Position numbers and translations under genes: made by a program
Source: DASXYU01 sp036502295
GTDB lineage: Bacteria; Actinomycetota; Actinomycetes; Mycobacteriales; Jatrophihabitantaceae
Direction of reading: 5' to 3'
Length of the DNA stretch: 21,591 nucleotides
Assembly: GCA_036502295.1 (NCBI GenBank)
Contig: DASXYU010000016.1
Location: 1 to 21,591 of the forward strand
The notes under the pieces: model-generated
Told to the model about the DNA's origin: nothing
What the model saw: only the letters and a program-made list of their open reading frames with translations
Databases searched by the model: none
In this document: piece by piece, positions 19,680 to 21,591 of the stretch
How the letters are laid out: each line of letters begins with the position of its first letter
How positions within the stretch are numbered: position 1 is the stretch's first letter

Positions 19680-21164
19680 TCAGGCGCTGTGTTCGGCCCT
19701 GTCGCCGGCCCACTCCACGTGGAAGCTGCCGTCGCGGTCGGTGCGGCGGTAGGTGTGGGCGCCGAAGTTGTCGCGCAGTCCCTGGATGAGCGAGGCGGGC
19801 AGGCGCTCGGCGCGCAGTCCGTCGTAGTACGCCAGTGAGGAGGCGAAGGCGGGAATCGGGATTCCGGCGAGTGCGGCCTGTGAGACCACGCGGCGCCACG
19901 ACTCGACCCCGGCCTTCACTGCGTCGGCGAAGTAGGGCGCCACGAGCAGCGAGGCCAGTTCGGGATTCTCGTCGTACGCCTCGCGGATGCGGTCCAGGAA
20001 CTTGGCGCGGATGATGCAGCCACCACGCCAGATCGTCGCCATCGCGCCGCGGTCCACGCCCCAGCCGTACTCCTCGGAGCCGGCGGCGATGTGGTCGAAG
20101 CCCTGTGCGTAGGCGACGACCTTGCTGGCGTAGAGGGCGGCGCGGACGTCCTCGATGAAGGCTGCGCGATCTCCTCCGCCGGCTACGCCCTCGTTGGCGG
20201 GGGTACCCCCACCGATGCTGAGCGCCCCCACTGCGCTGCCGAAGGTGGCCCGCGCCGGCCCACGCTGTTCTGCGTGGCCGGAGAGCGCGCGAGCGAAGGT
20301 GGCCTCGGCGATGCCGGTGATCGGGATGCCGAGGTCCAGTGCGCTCTGCACGGTCCAGCGACCGGTGCCCTTCTGCTCCGCTTGGTCGAGGATGACGTCG
20401 ACGAGCGATCCGCCGGTGGCGGCGTCGGGCTGGGCGAGGACGTCGGCGGTGATCTCGATGAGGAACGACTCCAGGTCGCCGGAGTTCCATTCCTTGAAGA
20501 TCTCCGCGATCTCGGGTGCGGAGGCACCGAGGCCGGCGCGGAGCAGGTCGTAGGCCTCGGCGATGAGCTGCATGTCGGCGTACTCGATGCCGTTGTGCAC
20601 CATCTTCACGAAGTGGCCGGCGCCATCCAGGCCGATGTGCACGCAGCACGGGGTGTCGTCGACGACCGCCGCGATCGAGGTGAAGATCGGGCCGAGCTTC
20701 TCGTAGGACTGCGGCGAGCCGCCAGGCATGATCGACGGCCCGAGCAGCGCGCCCTCCTCGCCGCCGGAGACGCCGCAGCCCACGAAGTGCAAGCCCTTGG
20801 CGCGCAGGTCTGCTTCGCGGCGGCGGGTGTCGGCGAAGTGTGCGTTGCCGCAGTCGATGACGATGTCGTCCGGCTCGAGCAGCGGGACGAGTTCGTCGAT
20901 GACGGCGTCGGTTGCCTCTCCTGCCTTCACCATGATGATCACGGCGCGCGGCCGCTTCAGCGAGGCGACGAAGTCGGCCATCGATTCGCTGGCGACGAAG
21001 TGACCTTCCTCGCCATGATCGGTGACCAACGACCGAGTCCGCTCGGGTGAGCGGTTGTGCAGGGCCACGATGTGGCCGTGACGCGCCAAGTTGCGGGCGA
21101 GATTGCGGCCCATGACCGCGAGGCCGGTGACTCCGATGTCTGCGGTGCCGAGAACTTCGCTCAT
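19680..21164 (-). CDS. gndA: 6-phosphogluconate dehydrogenase, long form, NADP-dependent
   Basis: A 494-aa protein of the long, dimeric Gnd class, making ribulose 5-phosphate, CO2 and NADPH. The N-terminus is DIGVTGLAVMGRNLARNLAR. The cofactor strand ends HNRSPERT (N37-R38-S39), the NADP+ signature. Further motifs are DIVIDCGNAHFADT, GVSGGEEGALLGPSIMPGG, GAGHFVKMVHNGIEYADMQL (catalytic Lys), EQKGTGRWTVQSALDLGIPI and ATIWRGGCIIRAKFLDRI. The C-terminus is YYDGLRAERLPASLIQGLRD, then FGAHTYRRTDRDGSFHVEW. It carries about 14 extra Gly/Ala-rich residues around 308-331 compared with E. coli Gnd. ATG 21164 has TAGGGT six bases upstream, so it is probably leaderless. Confidence 0.96.
   Translation of the reverse strand: MSEVLGTADIGVTGLAVMGRNLARNLARHGHIVALHNRSPERTRSLVTDHGEEGHFVASESMADFVASLKRPRAVIIMVKAGEATDAVIDELVPLLEPDDIVIDCGNAHFADTRRREADLRAKGLHFVGCGVSGGEEGALLGPSIMPGGSPQSYEKLGPIFTSIAAVVDDTPCCVHIGLDGAGHFVKMVHNGIEYADMQLIAEAYDLLRAGLGASAPEIAEIFKEWNSGDLESFLIEITADVLAQPDAATGGSLVDVILDQAEQKGTGRWTVQSALDLGIPITGIAEATFARALSGHAEQRGPARATFGSAVGALSIGGGTPANEGVAGGGDRAAFIEDVRAALYASKVVAYAQGFDHIAAGSEEYGWGVDRGAMATIWRGGCIIRAKFLDRIREAYDENPELASLLVAPYFADAVKAGVESWRRVVSQAALAGIPIPAFASSLAYYDGLRAERLPASLIQGLRDNFGAHTYRRTDRDGSFHVEWAGDRAEHSA
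20196..20213. repeat. GGGGGTACCCCC palindrome inside gndA
   Basis: A perfect 12-bp palindrome (20199-20210), with GG/CC extending it beyond one mismatched pair, encodes the GGGTP part of the Gly-rich insertion in GndA. Similar GC palindromes are frequent in some actinobacterial genomes; here it may have expanded a surface loop. Confidence 0.4.
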
Positions 21165-21170
21165 ACCTTG

Positions 21171-21176
21171 ACCCTA
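21171..21176 (-). promoter_or_regulatory. Putative -10 box for leaderless gndA
   Basis: On the minus strand TAGGGT precedes ATG 21164 by six bases, with no RBS in between. Confidence 0.45.
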
Positions 21177-21336
21177 TTGGGACCGTCCAGATCGCCCTCG
21201 AGCTGTGCCGTGCAACACTCACGAGCGGCGATTAACGAATGCTTTGTCCGTTTTCTCAAGAAATTATTTATGCGACACGCCGTGTGAAGTAGTCGTTCAG
21301 ATTGCAACGAAGTAACAGCCTTCGCTAAGGTCATTA

Positions 21337-21356
21337 GCAGTACCGGGGGGTACTGC
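21337..21356. promoter_or_regulatory. Perfect inverted repeat GCAGTACC/GGTACTGC
   Basis: 8-bp arms (21337-21344, 21349-21356) surround GGGG, giving the G-tract form TACCGGGGGGTA. It lies about 80 bp upstream of the exported protein start. It could be an operator or a short RNA hairpin in the leader; the shape recalls G/C-tract operators of CsoR-type regulators, but this is only a resemblance. Confidence 0.45.
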
Positions 21357-21364
21357 AGGACCAA

Positions 21365-21398
21365 GCATGACAGCCGACAGGACCGTCATTTGTCATGC
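21365..21398. promoter_or_regulatory. Inverted repeat GCATGACA/TGTCATGC
   Basis: 8-bp perfect arms (21365-21372, 21391-21398) with an 18-nt spacer lie 37 bp upstream of ATG 21436. It is a possible regulator site with half-sites about 2.5 helical turns apart centre to centre, or a leader stem-loop. Confidence 0.4.
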
Positions 21399-21435
21399 CC
21401 TCGTTCTGCCAACTTTTATGTCCTGGGGGACAACT

Positions 21436-21591
21436 ATGTCTGTGAGTGCACCCGCACGTCACTCCATGCCGCTGCCGAAGAAGAAGCGCGGCGTTTTCAT
21501 CAAGGTCGGTCTCGCCGCTGGCGTCGCCACCGCACTTCTCGCCGGCGGAGCCGGCACCTTCGCCGCCTGGAACGACTCGACGTCGATCTCC
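21436..21591 (+). CDS. Exported protein with alternate-type (SipW-like) signal peptide, N-terminus only
   Basis: The first 52 codons of a gene that runs off the right edge. A basic stretch (LPKKKRGVFIKVG) is followed by a hydrophobic core (LAAGVATALLAGGAGTFAAW) and NDSTSIS. The GGAGTFAxWNDS ending is the hallmark of the alternate-type signal peptides of actinobacteria, related to SipW/TasA-type substrates. These often precede secreted fibre- or matrix-like proteins and need a dedicated signal peptidase, which is not in this window. GGGGGA upstream of ATG 21436 is a good RBS. The mature protein is not visible. Confidence 0.8.
   Translation, partial: MSVSAPARHSMPLPKKKRGVFIKVGLAAGVATALLAGGAGTFAAWNDSTSIS

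Larger units (their letters stand above)
21165..21435. promoter_or_regulatory. 271-bp divergent regulatory region with AT-rich patch
   Basis: This gap between gndA (-) and the exported-protein gene (+) has no convincing ORF. It holds an AT-rich patch (about 21229-21272, including TTTTCTCAAGAAATTATTTA) that is unusual in this GC-rich window and may hold a promoter. It also holds an 11-bp palindrome ACACGCCGTGT (21275-21285) and the two inverted repeats listed separately. The length and AT content suggest a long 5' leader or several regulator sites for the exported protein. Confidence 0.5.

Noticed and set aside
21161..21364. 67-codon minus-strand open frame upstream of gndA
   Set aside because: No RBS, no recognisable domain, and it crosses the AT-rich regulatory region.

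Overview
The window is high-GC actinobacterial chromosome. The evidence is a split acyl-CoA carboxylase of the alpha/beta/epsilon type, many GTG starts, several apparently leaderless genes (a TAnnnT box 6-7 nt before the start codon), and gene order. The block accE-accB-birA-PH membrane protein-(insert)-gtrA-purK-purE matches, from memory, the Mycobacterium tuberculosis stretch Rv3281-Rv3275c. I cannot name a genus. Most of the window is housekeeping metabolism. I see no rRNA, tRNA, CRISPR array, transposase or phage gene.

Region 1 (1-6608), acyl-CoA and methylthioadenosine metabolism. It holds the first 43 codons of the biotin-carboxylase alpha subunit (-), maf (-), an LCAD-like acyl-CoA dehydrogenase (-), a divergent MTA/MTI phosphorylase (+), an AbiEi/DUF559 protein (+), accE and accB/pccB (-), and birA (+). 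AccA, AccB and AccE would form a propionyl/acyl-CoA carboxylase whose biotin is attached by BirA. The AbiEi/DUF559 gene sits between two nearly identical 52-58 bp palindromes.

Region 2 (6631-14216), accessory stretch. It holds a PH-domain membrane protein that follows birA, an AT3-SGNH O-acyltransferase, a phosphofructokinase, a secreted beta-helix-like protein, a small flavodoxin-fold protein, a decayed CoA-transferase pseudogene abutting an antiporter remnant, and a small all-helical protein. The last ends at a perfect 24-bp inverted repeat.

Region 3 (14286-19210), GtrA membrane protein (-), then a tight + strand operon purK-purE-pgi-gndB with overlaps or gaps of only a few bases. It links purine synthesis to glycolysis and the pentose phosphate pathway.

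Region 4 (19211-21591), a small DUF2087 gene bracketed by two copies of one palindrome, then gndA (-), the long NADP-type 6-phosphogluconate dehydrogenase. After that comes a 271-bp promoter-rich gap with two inverted repeats and the start of an exported protein with an alternate-type signal peptide.

The strongest non-standard signals are the two genes each bracketed by its own palindrome pair, an 11-bp divergent spacer holding two symmetric leaderless promoters, and two 6-phosphogluconate dehydrogenases of different cofactor classes 469 bp apart.
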